64,000 nucleotides of DNA from Winogradskyella costae (GTDB lineage: Bacteria > Bacteroidota > Bacteroidia > Flavobacteriales > Flavobacteriaceae), in the NCBI RefSeq assembly GCF_013403865.1, contig NZ_JABFDK010000001.1, forward strand, positions 248,001 through 312,000, given 5' to 3'. Below the pieces are notes generated by a model. It was not told the origin of the DNA, searched no databases, and saw nothing but the letters and a program-made list of their open reading frames with translations. Shown one piece after another: positions 9,207 to 15,483 of this stretch. The position numbers and the translations under genes are program-made. The first letter of the stretch is position 1. Every line of letters begins with the position of its first letter.

Positions 9207-10019
9207 TTGATTACAATTCCAAAATTAAAACACACAGATTCCAATAACTTCTTTCTACTTTGTGGCCCATGTGCTATTGAAGGTGAAGATATGGCATTGC
9301 GTATTGCTGAAAAAGTCATAAAAATTACAGATAAACTTGAAATCCCTTACGTTTTTAAAGGCAGTTTCAAGAAAGCAAACCGAAGTCGAATTGATAGTTT
9401 TACAGGTATTGGAAACGAAAAAGCTTTAAAAATTCTTAGAAAAGTTTCTGAGACTTTTGATGTGCCAACAGTGACTGATATCCATGAAGCATCTGATGCT
9501 GCAATGGCTGCAGAATATGTCGATGTTTTACAAATTCCGGCATTTTTAGTTAGACAAACGGATTTAGTGGTTGCTGCTGCTGAGACTGGTAAAGTTGTTA
9601 ATTTGAAAAAAGGACAATTTATGAGTCCTGAAGCAATGAAGCATGCGGTTCAGAAAGTAAAAGATGCTGGTAACGAACACGCGTGGATTACGGATAGAGG
9701 AACCATGTTTGGATACCAGGATATGATTGTCGATTTTAGAGGTATTCCTACTATGAGACAATACGCGCCAACAGTTTTGGATGTTACACATTCACTACAA
9801 CAGCCCAATCAAAGTATTGGTGTTACCGGTGGACGACCAGATATGATTGAAACTATTGCAAGAGCAGGAATTGTAAATAATGTAGATGGTTTATTTATTG
9901 AAACCCATTTTGACCCTGCAAATGCCAAGAGTGATGGGGCTAACATGTTGCATTTAGATAATTTAGAAGGATTGCTGACTAACTTGGTTGCGATTAGAAA
10001 AACAATAAATAGTTTATAA
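9207..10019 (+). CDS. kdsA: 3-deoxy-8-phosphooctulonate synthase (KDO-8-P synthase)
   Basis: 270 residues, the normal length. It condenses phosphoenolpyruvate with arabinose-5-phosphate to KDO-8-phosphate for lipopolysaccharide inner core. Family motifs are LLCGPCAIEGEDM (phosphate-binding loop), YVFKGSFKKANRSR, VTDIHE, FMSPEAMKHAV, ITDRGTMFGY and GGRPDMIETIARAG. The start is TTG at 9207, fixed by the conserved N-terminus ITIPKLKH and a -7 box 26 bp upstream. A GNAT gene follows after 7 bp and is probably co-transcribed. Confidence 0.96.
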   Translation: MITIPKLKHTDSNNFFLLCGPCAIEGEDMALRIAEKVIKITDKLEIPYVFKGSFKKANRSRIDSFTGIGNEKALKILRKVSETFDVPTVTDIHEASDAAMAAEYVDVLQIPAFLVRQTDLVVAAAETGKVVNLKKGQFMSPEAMKHAVQKVKDAGNEHAWITDRGTMFGYQDMIVDFRGIPTMRQYAPTVLDVTHSLQQPNQSIGVTGGRPDMIETIARAGIVNNVDGLFIETHFDPANAKSDGANMLHLDNLEGLLTNLVAIRKTINSL

Positions 10020-10026
10020 CATCAAT

Positions 10027-10500
10027 TTGAATAAAGCCATAGACATACGACCAGCAACGCTAGAGGACATCCCAAAAATTATAACGCTTTTTAGAGATAC
10101 CATTAGTCATATTAATAAGAAACATTATTCTGAAAAACAGATTACAGCATGGTCTTCTAGTGCTGACAGCATTGAAGAATGGGAAAAACGAATCGCTAAA
10201 TTCTATTTTATTATAGCTGAAATTGAAAATAATATGGTTGGTTTTGCCTATTTAAAGAACGGCAATTACTTAGAAGGCTTATTTGTACATACAGAGTATC
10301 AGCGAAAAGGTATCGGCTCAAAATTACTGCGAATTATAGAATCTCAAGTGATGATGAATGATTTTGAAGTTTTAAAATCAGACGTCACTAAAACAGCTTT
10401 ACCTTTTTTTGATAATAAATATTTTGAAGTTCTAAAAAAACAAAATAAGACTATTAAAGGTGTTGGCTTCGAGCATTTCTTAGTTGAAAAGCAATTTTAA
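10027..10500 (+). CDS. GNAT family N-acetyltransferase
   Basis: 157 residues. The acetyl-CoA-binding signature is visible at about residues 85-105, EGLFVHTEYQRKGIGSKLL, corresponding to GNAT motif A (Q/RxxGxG/A). The N-terminal IDIRPATLEDIPKI is a common GNAT opening. The start is TTG at 10027, 7 bp after the kdsA stop, so it probably belongs to that transcript. Cytoplasmic; the substrate is unknown. A long hairpin follows the stop. Confidence 0.85.
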   Translation: MNKAIDIRPATLEDIPKIITLFRDTISHINKKHYSEKQITAWSSSADSIEEWEKRIAKFYFIIAEIENNMVGFAYLKNGNYLEGLFVHTEYQRKGIGSKLLRIIESQVMMNDFEVLKSDVTKTALPFFDNKYFEVLKKQNKTIKGVGFEHFLVEKQF

Positions 10501-10525
10501 TCATTATTGTAAAACAACAATTATT

Positions 10526-10571
10526 GAGTAAAGGCTTTTAAAAATCTAATGATTTTTAAAAGCCTTTACTC
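10526..10571. terminator. Bidirectional terminator: perfect 21-bp stem with 4-base loop
   Basis: Positions 10526-10546 pair perfectly with 10551-10571 around a TAAT loop. It separates the convergent GNAT and DUF1684 genes. The right arm lies inside the last codons of the DUF1684 gene, whose TAG stop begins at the edge of the loop. Confidence 0.85.
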
Positions 10572-11157
10572 CTGCTTTAATTTCTAAATTTATATAATTA
10601 ACGTTAGGTACAATAGGACAAGAGTACTTTTCATTATAGGCACACATCGGATTATAGGCAGAATTAAAATCTATTTCTATTGCATTGCCATCTGGAATTT
10701 CTAAATCTATATAACGACCGCCACCATAAGTTGTATATCCATTAGTATGATCTAAAAAAGGTAAGAATAAATAATCTTCAAAACCTTCCTTTTGCATCAG
10801 CTCCTCACCTTGATAAACATTTAATTGATGAGATTCTCCTTTTAATTCAAAAGTTATAATTCCTAAGACGCGCTCTTTAGACAAACGAGCTGTGCTTGTT
10901 TTCATATAAAACCACTCGCTGTTTGGAGTACGTTTTAAAGTAGCAGTTACAATAAAAGTAGAATCATAAGGAAAGAAATCTAATCCTTCAAACGATTTTA
11001 AATCTTTCGACTTCAAAGGAGATTTAGAAGCATCTTTAAATTCATTATTCATTTTCTCCTGAAAAGGAGTTTCATATTTTAAAACCTTTTTTTCCTGGTT
11101 ACAACCAAAACACAACAGAACCGTGATTAAAACTATTAAAACGCGCATACTTTTCAA
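10546..11157 (-). CDS. DUF1684 domain lipoprotein
   Basis: 203 residues. The N-terminus is a lipoprotein signal, VLIVLITVLLCFGCNQ, with the lipobox cysteine at about residue 19. The rest matches the DUF1684 pattern: FFPYDSTFIVTATLKR, a central GxxxxF beta-rich region and the conserved GGRYIDLEIP then NPMCAYNEKYSCPIVP near the C-terminus. Biochemical function is unknown; it is predicted to be exported and lipid-anchored. The gene converges on the GNAT gene, and its last codons form one arm of the shared terminator. Confidence 0.85.
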   Translation of the reverse strand: MKSMRVLIVLITVLLCFGCNQEKKVLKYETPFQEKMNNEFKDASKSPLKSKDLKSFEGLDFFPYDSTFIVTATLKRTPNSEWFYMKTSTARLSKERVLGIITFELKGESHQLNVYQGEELMQKEGFEDYLFLPFLDHTNGYTTYGGGRYIDLEIPDGNAIEIDFNSAYNPMCAYNEKYSCPIVPNVNYINLEIKAGVKAFKNH

Positions 11158-11168
11158 GATTTAAACTT

Positions 11169-11176
11169 CAAAAATA
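11169..11176 (-). promoter_or_regulatory. -7 promoter box for the DUF1684 gene
   Basis: On the minus strand the sequence reads TATTTTTG, 12 bp upstream of the start codon. Confidence 0.5.
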
Positions 11177-11264
11177 CAACATATAGAATTTCATTTTACT
11201 TTTATGAGATATTTAATAGTATACATTTTAGAATGATCTACTTTAAATGTAATTTTAAACACTT

Positions 11265-12236
11265 ATGGAAAATTTAGACTTAGATGTATTAATTATAGGA
11301 GCAGGACCAATAGGAATTGCTTGCGCACTAGAGAGCAAAAAACGCAACTTAAATTATAGTGTACTTGAAAAAGGAGCATTAACCAACTCATTATTTAACT
11401 ATCCATTAAATATGACCTTCTTTTCAACTTCTGTAAAATTAGAGATTGATAACATTCCTTTTATTAGTAACAACCCTAAACCAACTCGGAATGAAGCTTT
11501 AGAATATTATAGACGCGTTAGCACTTCTAATGCCTTAAATATTAAGCTTTACGAAACGGTAATAAAAGTCAACAAAACAGAAAATGGCTTTAAAGTTGAA
11601 TCTGACAAATCACTATATAACGCTAAGAAAATAGTCATAGCTACTGGATTTTATGACATTCCCAACCTTTTAAATGTAGAAGGTGAAGATTTACCAAAAG
11701 TGTTTCATTACTACAAAGAGGCCCATCCTTTTTCTTTACAAAATATTGCTATTGTTGGAGCCAGTAATTCGTCTGTAGATGCCGCTTTAGAAATTTATAG
11801 AAAAGGAGGCGACGTTACCATGATTGTAAGAGGAGATGCCATTGGAGACCGTGTAAAGTATTGGGTAAAACCAGATATTATAAACCGAATTGAAGAAGGA
11901 AGCATTAAAATTTATTTTAATTCTGAAATTAAAGCAATAAAGAACACAGCGCTTATTATAAACACGCCAACTGGAGAAAAAACTATAGCTAACGATTATG
12001 TCGTTGCCTTAACAGGTTACAAGCCAAATTTTAAATTTTTAGAAACGGCCGGAATTGAATTTTCAAAAGATGGAAAATCAATTCCACATTATAACTCAGA
12101 AACGATGGAGTCTAATGTGAAAGGGCTTTATTTAGCTGGAGTGATTTGTGGAGGTAAAGAAACGCACAAATGGTTTATTGAAAATTCTAAAATACATGCT
12201 AAAATGATTACGAACCACATAGAACAAACGTTATAA
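11265..12236 (+). CDS. YpdA-like FAD/NAD(P)-dependent disulfide reductase
   Basis: 323 residues of the YpdA (putative bacillithiol disulfide reductase) type. The FAD-binding GAGPIGIACALE lies at residues 12-23, and a second Rossmann motif GASNSSVDAALE at about 165-176 binds NAD(P)H. The C-terminal GVICGGKETHKWFIENSK is typical of YpdA. The family recycles oxidised low-molecular-weight thiols or related disulfides. There is no CxxC redox pair as in thioredoxin reductase, in line with YpdA. It is a single gene that converges with the Lrp regulator. Confidence 0.85.
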   Translation: MENLDLDVLIIGAGPIGIACALESKKRNLNYSVLEKGALTNSLFNYPLNMTFFSTSVKLEIDNIPFISNNPKPTRNEALEYYRRVSTSNALNIKLYETVIKVNKTENGFKVESDKSLYNAKKIVIATGFYDIPNLLNVEGEDLPKVFHYYKEAHPFSLQNIAIVGASNSSVDAALEIYRKGGDVTMIVRGDAIGDRVKYWVKPDIINRIEEGSIKIYFNSEIKAIKNTALIINTPTGEKTIANDYVVALTGYKPNFKFLETAGIEFSKDGKSIPHYNSETMESNVKGLYLAGVICGGKETHKWFIENSKIHAKMITNHIEQTL

Positions 12237-12283
12237 CTACGATAGGAAATCGTACTTATAAGCCTCAGCTTGTTCAAATGCAC

Positions 12284-12727
12284 CTATTTCACGGGTTTTA
12301 TTTCACTATACTTAACAACATGAGAAAGTACAATCTGCGTTTTAGTTTCTCCATAGCTAATTAATTGGTCTATAAAAATCTCCAAATGCTTTTGATTTTT
12401 TAACACCACTTCCATAACTATATTTTCGTTACCTGTAATACGGTAACAATTCACTACCTCATCATAGGTTTTCACTTTCTCTAAAAAAGGTTTTAGCATC
12501 CCCATAAATGCTCGCAATGTTATTAAAGCCTTAAGTTGATAACCTGCTTCAAAAGGTGAGATAAATGTGGTATATCCTTGAATAACCTCAGCATCCTCCA
12601 TTTTCTTAATACGCTCCGAAACTGCTGGTGAGGTTATACCAACCTGCCTCCCAATTTCAGCATTTGACACACGCGCATTCTGTTGTAAACACTTCAAAAT
12701 CTTCCAATTTAGATTATCTATTTTCAT
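12284..12727 (-). CDS. Lrp/AsnC-family transcriptional regulator
   Basis: 147 residues. An N-terminal winged helix-turn-helix (residues 5-60: NWKILKCLQQNARVSNAEIGRQ, VSERIKKMEDAEVIQGY) is followed by the RAM/Lrp ligand domain (about 70-140, with VVNCYRITGNENIVMEV). The family senses amino acids and regulates transport or metabolism, usually including its own gene. The upstream region 12728-12844 is very AT-rich and shared with a divergent gene at 12845. Targets cannot be inferred. Confidence 0.93.
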   Translation of the reverse strand: MKIDNLNWKILKCLQQNARVSNAEIGRQVGITSPAVSERIKKMEDAEVIQGYTTFISPFEAGYQLKALITLRAFMGMLKPFLEKVKTYDEVVNCYRITGNENIVMEVVLKNQKHLEIFIDQLISYGETKTQIVLSHVVKYSEIKPVK

Positions 12728-12844
12728 TTAAAGAAATTTAACTATAATAACGTTTTTATTAAAGTAAATATACAAAATCACTTTAAATATTAAAGTTTAA
12801 ATTAGTTTTTAGTTCTTAATTTCGTATTAATTGCTACTGAAATT

Positions 12845-13240
12845 ATGAATTACAATCTACCTTCGCATTTTTCTCATCTACCTGTTTATCAGAAGGCAAT
12901 AGATATTATTGTGTTGTCTCGAAGTATCTCAACCTATCTCAATCAAGATTTATCGTATTTAAATGCAGATGGCACAGAGGATGAGCATATTTATTTCTCA
13001 GGAGATATTGTTCAACAATCCACAAATCTTGCCCCTCAAATTATTAATGCAGAACAAGAACGTTGTTCTCATAAAAAGAGTAAACATTTAGAAAGTTTAG
13101 ACCGTTTAACAACCCGCCTATATAGTAATTGCAAGAGGCTAGAAAAATCTAATAGCAACGGAAGAGATTATTTACCTATTCTTCGTGGTGAATTAAGAAA
13201 ATTTAGAAAATTGCAACGCACTTGGATGTTGACTCTGTAA
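12845..13240 (+). CDS. Conserved helical protein of unknown function, four-helix-bundle-like
   Basis: 131 residues, cytoplasmic, no membrane segment. It is predicted mostly helical: LPVYQKAIDIIVLSRSI, then a central segment with GDIVQQSTNLAPQIINAEQ and a basic C-terminus LRGELRKFRKLQRTW. The opening LPVYQKA and closing helix recall four-helix-bundle proteins of the 23S-rRNA intervening-sequence type, but this is only a resemblance. It is divergent from the Lrp gene, so it may be an Lrp target. It ends 4 bp from the convergent NTPase gene. Confidence 0.6.
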   Translation: MNYNLPSHFSHLPVYQKAIDIIVLSRSISTYLNQDLSYLNADGTEDEHIYFSGDIVQQSTNLAPQIINAEQERCSHKKSKHLESLDRLTTRLYSNCKRLEKSNSNGRDYLPILRGELRKFRKLQRTWMLTL

Positions 13241-13244
13241 GTTC

Positions 13245-13859
13245 TTATTTTTTTTGAACTAGCTGTGCGTTACTCATAAAAGAATTTTGATAATTTTTAA
13301 TTTTAGAGTTCATGGCATCTGCAATAATTACAAATTGGCTTTTACCTACACTTTCAGATAAGCGCAATAAAAGATTGTAAGTATTATTTCTACCTATGTA
13401 ATCCGCATCTTCAATAACAAATAATTGAATTTCCCCCAGATGAATACCATTTAAGAAATACAACTTACTTAATCGTGCAGGAGTAGCTATTACTATATCT
13501 TGTCCATAGTACACTTCTGTTTTTTGCTTTTCAATATCGTATTCGTCATAAAGCGCATAAACTCTTAAATCTGTGTTTTTGGTAAAACGCTCAAATTCAT
13601 CTTTTAAAGCTAAAGCGTCTGCCTTATCCTTTACTACAATTAAGGCACGCGGAGAATCTTCAAACGCCTCTGCCTTCAACTTATGAATAGTAGCGATAAT
13701 AAGCGCTGTTGTTTTTCCACTACCTTTTGGGGCAATGATATAAGTATCTGAACCACCTTTTAATAATGGAAGCACTTTTTTCTGAAACGGATTTGAAGTT
13801 TCATAACCAGCGTTTTCTAAAGATTCTTTTAATAAAGGATGTAATTTTTTGAAAGACAT
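13245..13859 (-). CDS. Single-domain DEAD-like RNA helicase homologue
   Basis: 204 residues corresponding only to the first RecA domain of a DEAD-box helicase. A Q-motif-like NPFQKKVLPLL lies near 23-33, Walker A APKGSGKT at 43-50, motif Ib ATPARL at 125-130 and the Walker B position VIEDAD at 148-153 (EDAD instead of DEAD). The motif III region reads IADAM, not SAT. The second RecA domain with motifs IV-VI is absent, and the frame ends cleanly with its own stop. By family it should bind ATP, but unwinding activity is doubtful. It lies 53 bp after sigZ on the same strand. Confidence 0.75.
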   Translation of the reverse strand: MSFKKLHPLLKESLENAGYETSNPFQKKVLPLLKGGSDTYIIAPKGSGKTTALIIATIHKLKAEAFEDSPRALIVVKDKADALALKDEFERFTKNTDLRVYALYDEYDIEKQKTEVYYGQDIVIATPARLSKLYFLNGIHLGEIQLFVIEDADYIGRNNTYNLLLRLSESVGKSQFVIIADAMNSKIKNYQNSFMSNAQLVQKK

Positions 13860-13912
13860 GAATGCATTTTTTTAAGTAAATTAAAAACTTACTAATGGCT
13901 GCAAAGATACCA

Positions 13913-14452
13913 TTAATGACAGACTTTACAGTCGGCTTTGTCTTGTATTTCTCCAACTAAATGACCTTCTTCATTCATTTTGAAACCGCAACAATCCATA
14001 AAGCCCTGTGCAATCTGCTTTCTTGCACGCTGAATTTGAGATTTTACCGTTGGTAAGGACAAGTGTAATTGATTAGCGACCTCTTTTTGTTTTAAACCTT
14101 TAATGTCGGATAAAAACAATGGGTCTCTATATTTTTTAGGTAAGCTTTTTATAATACCTCTAAGGCAATCTTGCTCTGAATGTTCACTCGGTTCTGGCTC
14201 TGATTCTATTTCTAAATCGTCCACGGGATACTCTCGTTTATTTTCTCTAAAGTAATCCAGAACAGTATATCTAGCGATTGAAAACAACCATGATTTCAGT
14301 TTATCTTCATCTTTTAGAGTATGCAATTTTGTATGAACTTTTATAAAGGTTTCCTGAAGAATGTCTTCAGTAACCTCAGGATGCTTTACTTTACCTAGAA
14401 TAAAGCGTCTTATATCTTCTGCGTATAGTCCCCAAACATCTTTTGTAGTCAT
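13913..14452 (-). CDS. sigZ: SigZ-type RNA polymerase ECF sigma factor
   Basis: 179 residues. The sigma-2 region (about 10-75, with ILQETFIKVHTKLHTLKDEDKLKSWLF) and sigma-4 helix-turn-helix (about 105-155, with LPKKYRDPLFLSDIKGLKQ and KEVANQLHLSLPTVKSQIQRARK) are clear. The tail carries CCGF and ends CKVC, giving four cysteines plus the terminal histidine, a likely metal or redox site typical of SigZ. No anti-sigma gene is adjacent. A cysteine-rich 33-residue ORF lies upstream on the same strand with a hairpin in between, and an OsmC gene lies further upstream, so a thiol or metal stress role is plausible. Confidence 0.85.
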   Translation of the reverse strand: MTTKDVWGLYAEDIRRFILGKVKHPEVTEDILQETFIKVHTKLHTLKDEDKLKSWLFSIARYTVLDYFRENKREYPVDDLEIESEPEPSEHSEQDCLRGIIKSLPKKYRDPLFLSDIKGLKQKEVANQLHLSLPTVKSQIQRARKQIAQGFMDCCGFKMNEEGHLVGEIQDKADCKVCH

Positions 14453-14470
14453 ATTCTAAATTAATTAAAA

Positions 14471-14504
14471 TTAGTTCGGATACAAAACCTTGCATCCGAA
14501 CTAA
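14471..14504 (-). terminator. Hairpin between the cysteine-rich ORF and sigZ (attenuator or weak terminator)
   Basis: An 11-bp perfect stem (14471-14481 with 14494-14504) with a 12-base loop is followed on the minus strand by an AU-rich, partly U-rich stretch. It lies 8 bp after the stop of the 33-residue ORF and 18 bp before the sigZ start. It may lower transcription into sigZ. Confidence 0.6.
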
Positions 14505-14511
14505 CACTAAT

Positions 14512-14613
14512 TTAACAATTACAACTTGTACATACACAGCTATTGCAAGTACAGTTAAAACAATTTCCTTTTGAGCAACCATCACAGTCGCATGTGCATT
14601 CTTTATTTTTCAT
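14512..14613 (-). CDS. Cysteine-rich 33-residue micro-protein (metallothionein-like composition)
   Basis: A complete short ORF from ATG at 14613 to TAA at 14512 encodes 33 residues, of which 11 are cysteines, at positions 6, 8, 10, 13, 18, 21, 23, 26, 28, 31 and 33. CxC and CxxC spacings alternate, with four lysines or acidic residues at the N-terminus and no hydrophobic signal. This spacing is what one expects of a metal-thiolate cluster peptide. I know no exact family. It is directly upstream of sigZ, whose own tail is cysteine-rich, separated by a hairpin, so the two are probably on one transcript. Such a regular cysteine pattern is very unlikely by chance. Confidence 0.7.
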   Translation of the reverse strand: MKNKECTCDCDGCSKGNCFNCTCNSCVCTSCNC

Positions 14614-14697
14614 GATATCTATTTTTATTGTTCATATAATAGACGAGACTATCATAGAAAAGATGCAAAAAAGACAATAATATTTATTGATATTGGA

Positions 14698-15171
14698 TTA
14701 CCTAACCAATATCAGTGCTTTATGAGTGATTGGGAAATTGCATGAATTAGCTATAAAGCATAAGCTGTTTGCTTTTTTATGTAAACTCAATGCCAATTCT
14801 TTTTGATTGGCTTCTTTTATAGTAACTACAGGTCTTAATTTTACCGATCTAAAACTTCCGCTTCCTGAGGCAGTAACCTCTAAATCACCTTCAGCATGAT
14901 CTGTATAGCTTAGGACTTCAATATTATTTTGAGCACAAACGTATAAATAAGACATCATATGACAGGATGTTAAAGCAGACAACAATAAGTCTTCCGGATT
15001 GTATAAAGAATCGTCACCTCTAAAGGGTTTCGCTGCGGATACTTGTAACGGAGTTGCTTTATTGTCTATCAACACTTCGTGATTTCGACTGAATGTTCTT
15101 GGGTTCTGTGTACTTTCTCTTTGGTTAATTGTCCAGTTTACGGTTGCTTTAAAGGTGTGTTTAATAGACAT
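14698..15171 (-). CDS. OsmC family peroxiredoxin-like protein
   Basis: 157 residues of the OsmC/Ohr superfamily. The two conserved cysteines are at C70 (LLSALTSCHMM) and C144 (FIANSCNFPI), with the intervening GDLEVTASGSGSFRSVKLRP strand region. It is a cytoplasmic thiol peroxidase-like protein, probably acting on organic hydroperoxides; the LLSAL-SCH form belongs to the OsmC/YhfA-like branch and not the Ohr branch seen at 42438-42866. It lies upstream of the cysteine-rich ORF and sigZ on the same strand, with an 84-bp gap. Confidence 0.88.
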   Translation of the reverse strand: MSIKHTFKATVNWTINQRESTQNPRTFSRNHEVLIDNKATPLQVSAAKPFRGDDSLYNPEDLLLSALTSCHMMSYLYVCAQNNIEVLSYTDHAEGDLEVTASGSGSFRSVKLRPVVTIKEANQKELALSLHKKANSLCFIANSCNFPITHKALILVR

Positions 15172-15191
15172 GGTGTGATTTTAATTGATGT

Positions 15192-15223
15192 AAAAAAAGC
15201 GTTTCAGATTGAAACGCTTTTTT
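15192..15223. terminator. Bidirectional terminator-like hairpin between osmC and icmF
   Basis: A 14-bp stem (15193-15206 with 15210-15223), including A- and T-runs on the two sides, has a 3-base loop. It can terminate minus-strand transcription from the mutase gene before osmC. Confidence 0.75.
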
Positions 15224-15371
15224 ATGATTTGTTGAAATTCTTTAAACTACGTTTGGGTATTATCAATCAAAATATATTTTAATTTGAATACCAAAAGCCT
15301 CTCTTAAAAGTTAACTTTTTTCGATCAAACGAAAAAATCTTTAATTGATATTCCAAAACTAGTTTGGATAA

Positions 15372-15480
15372 GCGATTCGCACACTTTTCGGAAAAATGAA
15401 AAGTGGCTCTCTGAGATACTTCGACTACGCTCAGCATAAGTGATTCGCACCATTTTTCAAAAAAGGAAAAATGGGCTCTC
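15372..15480. repeat. Pair of ATTCGCAC-hairpin-GGCTCTCT units with a CTACGCTCAG-type repeat between
   Basis: Two units, 15374-15412 and 15442-15480, share ATTCGCAC at the left and GGCTCTCT at the right. Each encloses a different inverted repeat: CACTTTTC/GAAAAGTG in the first and CCATTTTTC/GAAAAATGG in the second. Between them lies TACTTCGACTACGCTCAG (15418-15435), which resembles 22021-22042. The block ends at the mutase stop. Confidence 0.65.
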
Positions 15481-15483
15481 TAC

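Noticed and set aside
14391..14585. 64-residue minus-strand ORF overlapping sigZ and the cysteine-rich ORF
   Set aside because: Different frame from both, hydrophobic run without support; it is a shadow of the cysteine-rich ORF region.
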